64,000 bases of DNA from Deltaproteobacteria bacterium (GTDB lineage Bacteria > Myxococcota_A > Polyangia > Polyangiales > Houyiibacteriaceae). The DNA lies in NCBI GenBank assembly GCA_017644045.1, contig JAEPMI010000009.1, forward strand, positions 62,001 through 126,000. Reading direction: 5' to 3'. The translations under genes were made by a program, and so were the position numbers. The notes beneath the pieces are model-generated. The model was not told where the DNA came from. It searched no databases and saw only the letters and a program-made list of their open reading frames with translations. This document shows, piece by piece, positions 26,118 through 34,630 of this stretch (the first letter of the stretch is position 1; each line of letters begins with the position of its first letter).

Positions 26118-26199
26118 CGGACGGGGTGCCCGCGGGTTCGACCCGCCTGGAATACTGAACCGGACTCACGAGCACGTCCTCGGAACGCGCTCGCGGCGC

Positions 26200-26205
26200 T
26201 ATCCT
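26200..26205 (+). promoter_or_regulatory. -10 box TATCCT, leaderless geometry
   Basis: The hexamer ends 6 nt before GTG 26212 of the transmembrane kinase gene. Confidence 0.55.
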
Positions 26206-26211
26206 CTCGCC

Positions 26212-28050
26212 GTGCCCGACCTCGACACGCCGACCCTCTCCGACCACCCGCCGAGCAGTCGAAACTCCCTTCCGCCCGGAGGCGTCGGAGCAGGCCTCGA
26301 AGGCCAGGCACCCCTCGAAGCGGAGGCGAGCTTCGACGAACGCTACGAGCTCCGCGGCGAGCTCGGCACCGGCGGCATGGGCGAGGTGCTCCGCTGCACC
26401 GATCTGCGCATCGGTCGTGAGGTCGCGATGAAGCGGCTCCCCACGAAGCGGCTGGATGGAGAGATGTCGCGCCGCTTCGTCCGCGAGGCGCGCGTGCAGG
26501 GGCGACTGCAGCACCCGGCCATCGTTCCGGTCCACGACCTCGGCATCGATCCCGAGGGGCGGCCCTACTTCGTGATGAAGCGCGTGCGCGGCAAGACGCT
26601 CTCGCAGATCCTCACGGGCCACGCGCACGGCGACGTGGAGATGCTCGAGCGCTTCAAGCGACGCACGCTGCTCTCGGCGTTCTCGCGCGCCTGCCTGACG
26701 CTCCAGTACGCCCACGAGCGTGGCGTGGTGCACCGCGACCTGAAGCCGGCGAACCTGATGCTCGGCGACTTCGGCGAGCTCTACGTGCTCGATTGGGGTG
26801 TCGCGCTCGTCGACGGTGTCGCCGACGAGGTCGACCCCGACGTGCCCCTGGGCGACGTGAGCGGCGAGGTCACGCAGGAAGGCTCGATCCTGGGCACGCT
26901 GGGTTACGCGTCACCCGAGCAGTGTCGTGGCAAACGCGGAACGGTCGGCCCAGCGGCGGACGTGTACTCGATGGGCGTCGTGCTCTACGAGCTGCTCACC
27001 CGGCGGCGACTGCCCGCTGGACGGACGCCGGAAGAACGGCTGGAGTGGACGCTGACCGCTGCGCGCCCCGCGCCCTCGGAGCTCGATTCGAAGCTGTCCC
27101 CCGAGCTCGACGCGATCTGCCTTCGAGCGATGGCGCTGGATCCACGCGAGCGCTTCGGCTCCATGCGTGAGCTCAGCGACGCCATCGAGAGCTACCTCGC
27201 CGGCGAACGCGACGAGGAGCTCCGCCGTGACCTCGCGGAGAAGCATGCCGAACGCGCCGCGGCCGCGCTGGCCGGACCGATGACGCTGGAGAGTCGGGAA
27301 GGCGCGCTCCGCGAGATCGGCCGGGCGCTGGCGCTCGGCCGCGACCGAACCATCGAGCTCTTCTTCCGGGTGGCCGAGTCCCCCGCCCCCCAGGCGCTCG
27401 AGGCGGTGGAAGCCGAGCTCGACCGCGTGCAGGACGAGCGGCTCCGGCGAGCGCTGAACGTCGGCGGCTTCGCCTACCTGCTCTGGCTCGCGATGGTCCC
27501 GTTGCTCTTCTGGCTGGGCGTTCGCTCGACCACACCCATCCTCATCGCCGTCGTGCTCATCCTCGGCGCCTCCGCGAGCTGTTGGCTCTTCGCGCGACGG
27601 CCGCGGATCGGCAAGCCCGGAATGTACGTGGTGCTCCTCTTCAGCACGGCGGCGCTCGCCGTGGCGTCGCGCGCGTTCGGGCCACTGGTCTTCGCCCCAC
27701 AAGTGCTGCTCGCGACGAACTTCTGCTTCGCGCTGACCGAGTCCCGCAAACACCGCATCGCCTTCGCGCTGATCGGGAGCACGTCCGTCTTCGGTCCGCT
27801 CGCGCTCGAGCGGCTCGGCTGGCTACCGAGCTCCTACGCCTTCGACGAGCTGGGCATGCGCATCCTCCCGCAGGTCGCGAACCTCCCGGAGGGTCCGACC
27901 CTCGCCACGCTGGGGCTCGCATGTCTCGCGATCCTCGCTTCGTCCACCTTCTGGTGCGACGTGCTCCGTACGGAGCTCGAGCGCGCCCAGCGGCAGACGG
28001 TGTTGCAGGCCTGGCACCTCAAACGGCTCTTCGGACTCGGCGAAGGCTAG
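26212..28050 (+). CDS. Transmembrane Ser/Thr protein kinase (612 aa)
   Basis: The N-terminal kinase domain (about residues 45-330) has Gly loop GTGGMGEV, Lys74, HRDLKPAN (174-181), DWG (194-196, a variant of DFG) and SPEQ in place of APE. The catalytic Lys and the HRD Asp are intact, so it should be active. A charged linker follows, then six hydrophobic segments between about residue 412 and 585, which place the kinase at the inner membrane facing the cytoplasm. No extracellular sensor of notable size is present. The start is GTG. Confidence 0.9.
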   Translation: MPDLDTPTLSDHPPSSRNSLPPGGVGAGLEGQAPLEAEASFDERYELRGELGTGGMGEVLRCTDLRIGREVAMKRLPTKRLDGEMSRRFVREARVQGRLQHPAIVPVHDLGIDPEGRPYFVMKRVRGKTLSQILTGHAHGDVEMLERFKRRTLLSAFSRACLTLQYAHERGVVHRDLKPANLMLGDFGELYVLDWGVALVDGVADEVDPDVPLGDVSGEVTQEGSILGTLGYASPEQCRGKRGTVGPAADVYSMGVVLYELLTRRRLPAGRTPEERLEWTLTAARPAPSELDSKLSPELDAICLRAMALDPRERFGSMRELSDAIESYLAGERDEELRRDLAEKHAERAAAALAGPMTLESREGALREIGRALALGRDRTIELFFRVAESPAPQALEAVEAELDRVQDERLRRALNVGGFAYLLWLAMVPLLFWLGVRSTTPILIAVVLILGASASCWLFARRPRIGKPGMYVVLLFSTAALAVASRAFGPLVFAPQVLLATNFCFALTESRKHRIAFALIGSTSVFGPLALERLGWLPSSYAFDELGMRILPQVANLPEGPTLATLGLACLAILASSTFWCDVLRTELERAQRQTVLQAWHLKRLFGLGEG

Positions 28051-28060
28051 CGCGGCCCGC

Positions 28061-28066
28061 TATGCT
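28061..28066 (+). promoter_or_regulatory. -10 box TATGCT, leaderless geometry
   Basis: The hexamer ends 6 nt before GTG 28073. It lies only 10 nt after the kinase stop codon, giving the next small gene its own start of transcription. Confidence 0.5.
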
Positions 28067-28072
28067 CTCCGC

Positions 28073-28399
28073 GTGAGCGACACCGGCTGGATCCTGAGAG
28101 ATGGCGACCGCGACCTCGTGCGGCTCGAAGACTCCGTCGAGCGCGACGGCGGCTGGTTCGAGTACCGCGTGGTTCCGCTCGGGATCGAGGATCTGCATCA
28201 GCACCTCGCGGACGATCCGAGCGCGGTGGCGCGGCTGATCGCGGTCGACGCGGCGACCGACGAGCGGGGACCGCAACTCGAGCTCGACCGCTCCGGCCCG
28301 ATCACCCCCGGTCGGGTTCGCGCGAAGGGCCTCGGCCCCACGAAGAAGAAGAGCCGCGGCTTGTGGGCGGTGGTGTACGAGTGGATGTCGCGCGTGTAG
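28073..28399 (+). CDS. Hypothetical small protein (108 aa)
   Basis: No family is recognised. The sequence is soluble, acidic in the first 75 residues (ILRDGDRDLVRLEDSVERDG) and basic at the end (GLGPTKKKSRGLWAVVYEWM), without a signal peptide. Codon usage is typical for the window. It lies 22 bp after the kinase gene. GTG start. Confidence 0.55.
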   Translation: MSDTGWILRDGDRDLVRLEDSVERDGGWFEYRVVPLGIEDLHQHLADDPSAVARLIAVDAATDERGPQLELDRSGPITPGRVRAKGLGPTKKKSRGLWAVVYEWMSRV

Positions 28400-28439
28400 C
28401 GAGCCTTTCTGGAGTCGCGCTCGGGTGATAGACCCGCCC

Positions 28440-29087
28440 ATGCTTCGAACGAGACTCTCGATCCTCGGGCTGGCGCTCATCGTCGGTTGTGGTGCGAGCA
28501 CACAGCAGCACGCGCACGACCTCTCCGGCCGATCGGTGGCGACGCCGACGCTGATGGTCAGCCGCCCGATCGAGCGAAAGCTCTACCTGGTCATGGACCC
28601 GGTTCAGGTGCCGGACACCGTGGTCATTCGCCGGTCCAACCACTCCGCGACGGCCTTTCGCTCGTTTCTCACGCGGAGCCTCCGCGCCGCGCTCGGTCAC
28701 TACTTCCAGGGAATCGCGGTAGTCGAATCGGCCCCCACGACCGCGGAGCCTCACATCATCGCAGACGTCCGACTCGACAGCGTGGAGATGGGCACCTCCG
28801 CGACCCCGGGCAAGAGCGCGCTGAAGATGCAGTGGGCCCTCGCGCTTCGCCCATCCGAGGTCGAAGACTACGTCTTCTCCTTCGCCGGTCAGGGCGTCAG
28901 TGAGGCGATGGACTTCGAACGGATGGTCACCTTCGAGCGTGCCTTCGAGCAGATGCTGCTCTCGGCGCTAACCGGCTTCATCGAGAAGTGGACCAGCGAG
29001 GACGTCTTCCCCTCTCTCCGAGCAGTCATTCGCCGCATCGAGGAGGAAGCCACACCGACGGCGAACCCGGAGATTCGCCAGCTCTGA
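28440..29087 (+). CDS. Small lipoprotein (215 aa)
   Basis: The signal peptide ends in LALIVGC. The mature part begins with a low-complexity segment and continues as an alpha/beta domain with few Cys. It contains HSATAFRSFLTRSLRAAL and a repeated FERMVTFERAF helix. The layout resembles small outer-membrane lipoproteins of the YajG/LptE-like fold, which is only an impression. The start ATG 28440 is preferred over 28425 because the signal peptide begins there; a TAGACC element lies 5 nt before it. Confidence 0.65.
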   Translation: MLRTRLSILGLALIVGCGASTQQHAHDLSGRSVATPTLMVSRPIERKLYLVMDPVQVPDTVVIRRSNHSATAFRSFLTRSLRAALGHYFQGIAVVESAPTTAEPHIIADVRLDSVEMGTSATPGKSALKMQWALALRPSEVEDYVFSFAGQGVSEAMDFERMVTFERAFEQMLLSALTGFIEKWTSEDVFPSLRAVIRRIEEEATPTANPEIRQL

Positions 29088-29095
29088 GCACGTCG

Positions 29096-29962
29096 ATGGC
29101 CGCTCGTCTCCCGATCGTGCTTCCGGCCTTGGTCGCGCTCGTGTGCACGTCGCCGGCGCGGGCGACCTACTCGATCGCGGGCGTCGACGAGTCGACCGGC
29201 GAGGTCGGCGGCGCGGGCGCATCGTGTGTGGGCAGCAGTGGCGTGGCGCGCATCTATGGCTCGGCGCCGGGGATCGCCGTGGTGCTCGCACAAGCGGACT
29301 CGAGCCCGGAGCTGCGCGACGAGGCCGCGCGCCGGCTGATGCTCGGCGAGAGCCCGAGCACGCTGCTGGTGGCCATCACGGACCCGGCCTTCGATCGGAA
29401 CGCGGCGGCGCGACAGTATGGCGTGGTTTCGCTGAGCCAGGGACCCTTCGGGTTCACCGGCAGCGAGACGCTCGGGTTCGCGGACGACCTGCAGGGTCGA
29501 ACCGGAACCTTCGCCTACTCGGTCCAGGGGAACATCCTCACGGGCGAGAGCGTGCTCGGGCGTTCACGAGACGCCTTCGAGAGCGACGCCTGCGACCTGC
29601 CGGAGCGGCTCATGCGCGCGCTCGAGGCAGGCGGCGTGGACGGGGAAGGCGACCGCCGGTGTGCGCCGGCCGTGCCCGCCGACGCGGCGTTCATCCAGGT
29701 CGACCGACCGGGCGAGCCCGCGGGCTCATATCTCTTCCTCGAGGTCCGGAACACCGGAAGCGACGACCCGGTGGCCCTGTTGCGGAACCGCTTCGATGCG
29801 TGGCGAGCAACCCACCCCTGCCCCGAATTGCCCGACGCGGGCGTCGCGATGGATGCAGGCGCCGAGTCCGACCGGGACTCGGGCTGCGCGGCGAGCCCGG
29901 GCGGTGGCTTCGGGAGCCTCGTCATCGCCCTGCTGCTCTGGCGCCGAGCGTCCAGAGCCTGA
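29096..29962 (+). CDS. DUF1028 (Ntn-hydrolase-like) secreted protein with MYXO-CTERM anchor
   Basis: A signal peptide cleaved after ARA exposes TYSIAGVD, matching the N-terminal start of DUF1028 proteins, whose fold suggests an Ntn-type hydrolase with an N-terminal nucleophile. Family traits include GEVGGAGASCVGSSG and the repeated LMLGESPSTLL/ITDPAF segments. The C-terminus has a Pro/Asp linker, then GCAASPGGG, a hydrophobic stretch and RRASRA, a MYXO-CTERM-type sorting tail. It lies 8 bp after the preceding lipoprotein gene, so it is likely co-transcribed with it. Confidence 0.82.
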   Translation: MAARLPIVLPALVALVCTSPARATYSIAGVDESTGEVGGAGASCVGSSGVARIYGSAPGIAVVLAQADSSPELRDEAARRLMLGESPSTLLVAITDPAFDRNAAARQYGVVSLSQGPFGFTGSETLGFADDLQGRTGTFAYSVQGNILTGESVLGRSRDAFESDACDLPERLMRALEAGGVDGEGDRRCAPAVPADAAFIQVDRPGEPAGSYLFLEVRNTGSDDPVALLRNRFDAWRATHPCPELPDAGVAMDAGAESDRDSGCAASPGGGFGSLVIALLLWRRASRA

Positions 29963-29978
29963 ACACCGGGGTGCGACG

Positions 29979-29994
29979 AGGTACGAAACCTGCG
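29979..29994 (+). promoter_or_regulatory. Weak sigma-54-like element (upstream copy)
   Basis: AGGTACGAAACCTGCG keeps the GG-N10-GC skeleton and repeats most of the stronger element at 30037-30052, so the two are near-direct repeats 58 bp apart. Confidence 0.3.
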
Positions 29995-30036
29995 CACTCG
30001 GGTCCGCGATCCCTGATTTTTCGGGCAATTCTCAGC

Positions 30037-30052
30037 TGGTACGAAGCTTGCG
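30037..30052 (+). promoter_or_regulatory. Sigma-54-type -24/-12 promoter of the amidase gene
   Basis: TGGTACGAAGCTTGCG matches the TGGCACG-N4-TTGC consensus with one mismatch in the -24 block and the correct GG-N10-GC spacing (GG 30038-30039, GC 30050-30051). The expected transcription start, about 12 nt later, falls about 2 nt before ATG 30065, so the mRNA would be nearly leaderless. Confidence 0.55.
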
Positions 30053-30064
30053 CAGTGGCCGGGC

Positions 30065-31600
30065 ATGCGCACCCCTTCCCGTCTCGCCCTCCTCCTGCTG
30101 CTCGGCGGCTGCGTCACCCAGCTCGGCGCCCCCGTGGAGCGGCACTCCCACGACGACTCCGAGCGAATCGTCGCGGTGGACGAGGTCCCGACGGTCTGGG
30201 ACGAGTCGGACGAGTGGCTCGTCTCGCCGACCCTGGAGTCCAGCGAGGGCGCCAGCCGGGTCGGTGTGCTGGTCACGCTGCTCGAGGCGGGCCCGCTGCC
30301 GGAGCTCGAGGCCCGAGTGGTGCGCGCGGACGGAACCACCGGCGCGTGGAGCGCGGTCGAAGAGACCTGGGGCGAGGAAGAGGTCCACGTCGCGATCGCC
30401 GACCTCGGTGAGGTGGGCACTGGCGCGCAGCTCCGGATGCGCCCCGAGACCCAGGCCATGCTCGACAGCCTGCAGTGGAACGCGGTCATCCCCGAGATCG
30501 CCGACACCGGCGCCGACGACGGGGTCGGCAGCACGGCCTCCGCGCTCCGCAGCGAGCTGAGCGGCATGGGCATCGTGACCCGCTCGGCCTGGGGCGCACG
30601 CGCGACGCGCTGCTCGAGCCGGAACGGGACGATGAACCGCATGGCCATCCACCACACGGTCACGCCCTCGGCGAACCCGGAGCGTCAAGTGCGCGGCATC
30701 CAGCGCTACCACATGGACAGCCGCGGCTGGTGCGACGTCGGCTATCACTTCCTGGTCGGCATCGACGGCACCGTCTACGAGGGTCGCCCGCTGCACCTGG
30801 TCGGTGCGCACGTCGGCGGACACAACACGAACAACATCGGCATCTCGTTCGTCGGCTGCTTCACCGGCAGCGGCTGCCCCTCCGGCTCGGGTCCCTCGCG
30901 ACCGCCGGAGGTGATGATCGACGCGGCCGCGCGCTTGGTCGGCAAGCTCTCGACCCTCTTCGGCATCCCCATCAACGGCTCCACCGTGAAGGGTCACCGC
31001 GACCACTCCGGGCAGAGCACCGGCTGCCCCGGCGACTTCCTGCACTCACGGCTCGGCGACATCCGCTCGCGCGCCTCAAGCTCGCCCGCGCCGACGCCCA
31101 CGCCCTCCCCCGGCGGCGGCGCGTGCACCCACAGCTACGGCGGCACCTACGCGGACACCGCGTGCTCCGCTGGCTACCAGTGCTGTGACGGCGCGTGGCG
31201 CACCCGCGGCGCCTGCGGCAGCTGCGCCTGTGTCGAGACCACCGGTGAGACCGGGTGCTCGCCCGCGCCGGCGCCGACGCCCGACGGCGCGAGCTGCAAC
31301 CACACCTACGGCGGCACCTACGGCGACGGCGCGTGCTCGACCGGCTACCAGTGCTGCGACGGAACCTGGCGCACCCGAGGCGCCTGCGGCGGCTGCACCT
31401 GCGTCGAGGGTAGCGGCGAGGTCGGCTGCGGCGGCGGTCCGCCCGCCGGCGCGAGCTGCGCCCACAGCTACGGCGGGACCTACGCCAACACCGCGTGCTC
31501 CGCCGGCTACCAGTGCTGCGACGGACGCTGGGGTACCCGCGGCTCCTGCGGCTCCTGCTACTGCGTCGAAGAGACCGGCAGCACCGGCTGCGGCATCTGA
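30065..31600 (+). CDS. PGRP-type N-acetylmuramoyl-L-alanine amidase lipoprotein with three Cys-rich repeats
   Basis: The lipobox is LLLLGGC. A beta-rich N-terminal domain (about residues 25-160) precedes an Amidase_2/PGRP domain (about 170-335). Its zinc site is visible: the H196-H197 pair in MAIHHTVTP, H311 in VKGHRDHSG and C321 in STGCPGD. RYHMDSRGWCDVGYHFLVG is the usual substrate-groove motif. Three Cys-rich repeats follow (YGGTY..CS.GYQCCDG.W.TRG.CG.C.CVE). It probably cuts peptidoglycan stem peptides, its own or a prey's. It has a sigma-54-like promoter. Confidence 0.92.
   Translation: MRTPSRLALLLLLGGCVTQLGAPVERHSHDDSERIVAVDEVPTVWDESDEWLVSPTLESSEGASRVGVLVTLLEAGPLPELEARVVRADGTTGAWSAVEETWGEEEVHVAIADLGEVGTGAQLRMRPETQAMLDSLQWNAVIPEIADTGADDGVGSTASALRSELSGMGIVTRSAWGARATRCSSRNGTMNRMAIHHTVTPSANPERQVRGIQRYHMDSRGWCDVGYHFLVGIDGTVYEGRPLHLVGAHVGGHNTNNIGISFVGCFTGSGCPSGSGPSRPPEVMIDAAARLVGKLSTLFGIPINGSTVKGHRDHSGQSTGCPGDFLHSRLGDIRSRASSSPAPTPTPSPGGGACTHSYGGTYADTACSAGYQCCDGAWRTRGACGSCACVETTGETGCSPAPAPTPDGASCNHTYGGTYGDGACSTGYQCCDGTWRTRGACGGCTCVEGSGEVGCGGGPPAGASCAHSYGGTYANTACSAGYQCCDGRWGTRGSCGSCYCVEETGSTGCGI
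31121..31600 (+). repeat. Three tandem repeats of about 150 bp encoding Cys-rich modules
   Basis: Copies begin near 31121, 31288 and 31450 and each encode a unit with seven to eight Cys containing YGGTY and GYQCCDG. Short Pro-rich spacers separate them. Close similarity between copies suggests recent duplication or gene conversion. Confidence 0.85.
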
Positions 31601-31603
31601 TCG

Positions 31604-31638
31604 CTCAGGGGCAGGCGACCCACTCAGGGGCAGGCGAC
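31604..31638. repeat. 19-bp tandem duplication at the end of a lipoprotein gene
   Basis: CTCAGGGGCAGGCGAC occurs at 31604-31619 and again at 31623-31638. The second copy contains the stop codon and last codons (ACP-stop) of the minus-strand gene, so the duplication copied the 3' end of that gene into the spacer. Confidence 0.9.
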
Positions 31639-32547
31639 GGGCTCGGTGTCGACGACGACGTCGTCGATCCAGACCTCGAGCGGGCCCGTCATCGGGTGGA
31701 AGCTCCAGGTGCCGACGTAGAGCTGATCGATGACCGGTCCGTACCAGGGCGAGTCGTTCGCGACATCGCCCACGCACCCCTGACCGGTCTCGTCGACCAC
31801 GAGGAAGGGGCTCGCACCGTCGCGGCTCACCTCGATGTGGCGACCCTCGCTGTCCACGCTCCACTGCAGGCACATCCACTCGCCCGAGGGGATCGGCGTG
31901 TCGGAGCGATTCCAGCAGTCCTGCGCCGGGTCGCTGTTGATGTAGACGACGGAGCTGAACTGGTTGGCGTCGTCCTGGCGGAGCGAGCTGAAGAGGTAGG
32001 TCGAGCGCAGACCGGCGACCGGCGTGCCGTCCATGGTCGGCCCGAGGACGCCGGCCCAGGTCCAGTGGACCGAGTGCCCGTTGTCGCCGACGTACATCAT
32101 CATCCGTCCGTGCAGCTCGGTCGGGCCGCCGGCGAGGATGGGAATGTCTCCGTCCGTGAAGAGGCGGCCGCCTTCGCGGTCGCCGTCGCCGATGCGCACG
32201 TGCAGCGAGTGGCTGCCGGAGACCGCTCGGGTCTCGTCCAGGTCGAAGGCCCCACCGCCGCGGTGGACGGCACGCCACGGGCCGAAGCGGTCGCCATCGC
32301 CGACGGCGGTGCGATCCGCGTAGCTCTCGAAGTCCTCGCAGAGCGCGTCGCCGGCGCAGGGATCGGGGGCGCCGAGGTCACTGCCGGCATCCTCCGTGAC
32401 CGCTGCATCGGGCTCCTCGCCGCCATCGGCGTCGGCGCTCATGTCACGGCGGCCCGCGTCGGTCGCGACCGCGGCGTCGGTGTCCGTGCCGTCGTCGTCG
32501 CCGCAGGCGATGAGGGGGAGCAAGAGAAGGGCAGCCAGGATGCGCAT
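31624..32547 (-). CDS. Lipoprotein with jelly-roll (Cip1/LamG-like) domain
   Basis: The lipobox LPLIAC is followed by GDDDGTDTDAAV and a 50-residue Asp/Ala linker. The globular part starts with CAGDALCEDFESYADRT, as in Cip1- or polysaccharide-lyase-like beta jelly rolls. It continues with alternating strands, DLDETRAVSGSHSLHV and WIDDVVVDTEP, typical of LamG-type glycan-binding modules. No clear catalytic residues are visible. It is probably surface-exposed and carbohydrate-binding. Confidence 0.8.
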   Translation of the reverse strand: MRILAALLLLPLIACGDDDGTDTDAAVATDAGRRDMSADADGGEEPDAAVTEDAGSDLGAPDPCAGDALCEDFESYADRTAVGDGDRFGPWRAVHRGGGAFDLDETRAVSGSHSLHVRIGDGDREGGRLFTDGDIPILAGGPTELHGRMMMYVGDNGHSVHWTWAGVLGPTMDGTPVAGLRSTYLFSSLRQDDANQFSSVVYINSDPAQDCWNRSDTPIPSGEWMCLQWSVDSEGRHIEVSRDGASPFLVVDETGQGCVGDVANDSPWYGPVIDQLYVGTWSFHPMTGPLEVWIDDVVVDTEPVACP

Positions 32548-32553
32548 GGCTCG

Positions 32554-32559
32554 AGGGTA
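32554..32559 (-). promoter_or_regulatory. -10 box TACCCT, leaderless geometry
   Basis: The hexamer ends 6 nt before the ATG at 32547. Confidence 0.5.
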
Positions 32560-32583
32560 CGCCCGTCGTGTCGCCGCGGTCCG

Positions 32584-34554
32584 TTACGAGCGCGGGGCAG
32601 ATCGGGACCGGCGTCGAGAGAGCAGCCCGACCAGTAGCAGCGGCAACGCCGATCCTGGGGCGTTGGTCATGCTGCAACCGCAGCCGCCGTCACCAGAATC
32701 GCTGCCTCCGTCGTCGCTGGTGCCTCCATCGCTGGGGGCACCACCACCGTCCGAGGTGACGCCGCCGTCCGTGCCGGGCGTCTCGCTTCGGCACGTGGCG
32801 CTGCATCCGTCACCATCCGCGGTGCCTCCGTCGTCGCACTCCTCCCCGGTCTCGACGACGCCGTTGCCACAGACCGAGCCGGCGGTGCGCGGACCGTAGG
32901 GCGGCAGCGCGCTCCCGAGCTCGTAGGCGCCGAGGTCGGGACCCGCACCGGCGAAGCCGTCGTTGATGTTGGGCAGCGCGAGTCCCGAGTCGACCGCGGG
33001 CGAGCCCTCGGCGAGGCGCAGGTCCGGGGCCTCGACCGGCGTAATGGTGGAGGGGAACGTGAAGCTCTCGGCGAAGGTGGAGACGCCGAGCTGCACCGCG
33101 TTCGCCTCGCTGGTCATCGCGCGGAGCTCTGCGAAGTCGGCGAAGCTCGTGGCGCCGAACCGGCCGTCGAAACGATCGAGCTCGGAGCCGAAGCCGTCGT
33201 AGTCGAAGCTCGCGTGGGTGGTGTCGAGCGCCGCGACCTGGAGAATGCGGCCCTGGCCGGTGGAGTAACCGTTGAGCTCGGTCGCCTCCGGTCCGCCGAT
33301 GAAGATGTTGTTGCGGGTGGTGGTGCGACCCCACTCGTCGCCGGTGTAGACGCCGAGCGCGTCGCCCTGTTTGACCACGGTGTTGTGGTAGAGGACGTCG
33401 CCCAGGCTGTGCCGGTGGGGCTTGAAGACTTGGAAGGCGTTGCCAAAGGCCACGTTGCGGACGAACCAGGTGGGGCCGCCGAGACCGGGCTGCGAGCTCC
33501 ACGCAATGAAGGAGGTCGTGCTGCGGTTGCGGAGCACGCGCACGTTGCCCATCGCGAAGTCGGCCTCGATCGCGTCGTCGGCGCACTGGTGCAGATCGTT
33601 GCCGATGATGTCGATGCTCACCTGCTCGTTGGCGCCCGAGTCTTCGAGGAGCGACACGCAGTCGCGGAAGCGTTCCACGCGGTTGTAAGCGATCACGTTG
33701 CCGGGGCCGGTGACCGCGATGCCCTCACCGACGTTGTCGCCGCTCTCCCCGAGCGCGGCCTCGGACCAGACGGTCGAACCGATGATGGTGTTGTCGGCGA
33801 AGTATCCGTCGCTGGTCCCATCGGCGTAGCTGATGATTCCGTCCCCGTCGGTCTCGATGCGGCACCCCTGAACCACGATGCGAGCGGCGTTGTTGAACTT
33901 CACCTGCCCTCGCACCGTCAGGTCCATCAGCCAGACGTCGCTGCGGCCGTCCATCCGGACCTCGCCGTCCACGATCACCGTCGCGGCGTCCGCGCCACGA
34001 ACGACGATGGGTGAGCCCTCGCTGCCGTCGTTCGCGACCGTGAAGCTCGCGTAGGTACCCGCAGCGAGCACGAGCACGTCGCCCGGGCCCGCGCTCGCGA
34101 GCGCACCGGGGAAGGTGTCGGGCGTGACCGGGATCTCGGTGGCGTCGGGAGCGAGCATCGGCACGGACCGGGTCGTCGCTGTCACCATCCGCACGTCATC
34201 GCCGCCATCCGGGTCGGCGAGCGTCAGCTCGATCTCGTAGGTGGTCCCGGGGACCAGCCCGAAGAGGCTCCCGGAGTGTCGGTTCGCCCAGGAGAAGCCG
34301 GTGTCGTGGCTCCCCGCGGGGACACGGAAGAGCGGGTGGCCCTGCCGCCAGGAGTCCGAGCCCTGCTCGCGAAAGCGCACGGTGACGACTCCGTCTTCGT
34401 CGTCGTCGCCATCGATGGCCCAGTCGATCGAGATGTGCTCGAGGGTCGGGTGCGGTGTCATCACCTCGCCGGCGGTAGTGGCGTCCTGCGCGCGGGCGTG
34501 GGTCACGTGTAGGGCACAGCACAGGATGAGCGCGCTCGAGGCGAAGCGAAGCAT
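32584..34554 (-). CDS. Secreted parallel beta-helix protein with MYXO-CTERM tail (656 aa)
   Basis: A signal peptide (ARA cleavage) and an Fn3-like segment (about residues 35-130) precede a right-handed beta-helix of the pectate-lyase/chondroitinase-B type, with the usual ladder of IVVRGADAATVIVDG, IVVQGCRIETDG and VSIDIIGNDLHQC turns. A DUF4215-like Cys module (CGNGVVETGEECDDG) follows. A Ser/Asp/Gly linker and GGCGCSMTNAPGS, a hydrophobic run and RRRSRS form a MYXO-CTERM tail. It may be a polysaccharide lyase or only glycan-binding; no catalytic set could be assigned. Confidence 0.88.
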   Translation of the reverse strand: MLRFASSALILCCALHVTHARAQDATTAGEVMTPHPTLEHISIDWAIDGDDDEDGVVTVRFREQGSDSWRQGHPLFRVPAGSHDTGFSWANRHSGSLFGLVPGTTYEIELTLADPDGGDDVRMVTATTRSVPMLAPDATEIPVTPDTFPGALASAGPGDVLVLAAGTYASFTVANDGSEGSPIVVRGADAATVIVDGEVRMDGRSDVWLMDLTVRGQVKFNNAARIVVQGCRIETDGDGIISYADGTSDGYFADNTIIGSTVWSEAALGESGDNVGEGIAVTGPGNVIAYNRVERFRDCVSLLEDSGANEQVSIDIIGNDLHQCADDAIEADFAMGNVRVLRNRSTTSFIAWSSQPGLGGPTWFVRNVAFGNAFQVFKPHRHSLGDVLYHNTVVKQGDALGVYTGDEWGRTTTRNNIFIGGPEATELNGYSTGQGRILQVAALDTTHASFDYDGFGSELDRFDGRFGATSFADFAELRAMTSEANAVQLGVSTFAESFTFPSTITPVEAPDLRLAEGSPAVDSGLALPNINDGFAGAGPDLGAYELGSALPPYGPRTAGSVCGNGVVETGEECDDGGTADGDGCSATCRSETPGTDGGVTSDGGGAPSDGGTSDDGGSDSGDGGCGCSMTNAPGSALPLLLVGLLSRRRSRSAPRS

Positions 34555-34559
34555 GCCGA

Positions 34560-34565
34560 AGAGTA
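34560..34565 (-). promoter_or_regulatory. -10 box TACTCT, leaderless geometry
   Basis: The hexamer ends 5 nt before the ATG at 34554 of the beta-helix gene. Confidence 0.5.
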
Positions 34566-34630
34566 TCCCGACTCTGGCCGTGCTGGTTTCACGAAGCGCC
34601 CTGAGCTGGTCGCGCTCGAGCGCTGACGCT

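Noticed and set aside
26131-26145. T-arm-like GCGGGTTCGACCCGC suggesting a tRNA
   Set aside because: No acceptor stem, anticodon arm or CCA-proximal pairing was found around it; it is an isolated 5-bp hairpin.
31121-31600. Spaced repeats considered as a CRISPR array
   Set aside because: The repeats are about 150 bp, in frame and encode Cys-rich protein modules.
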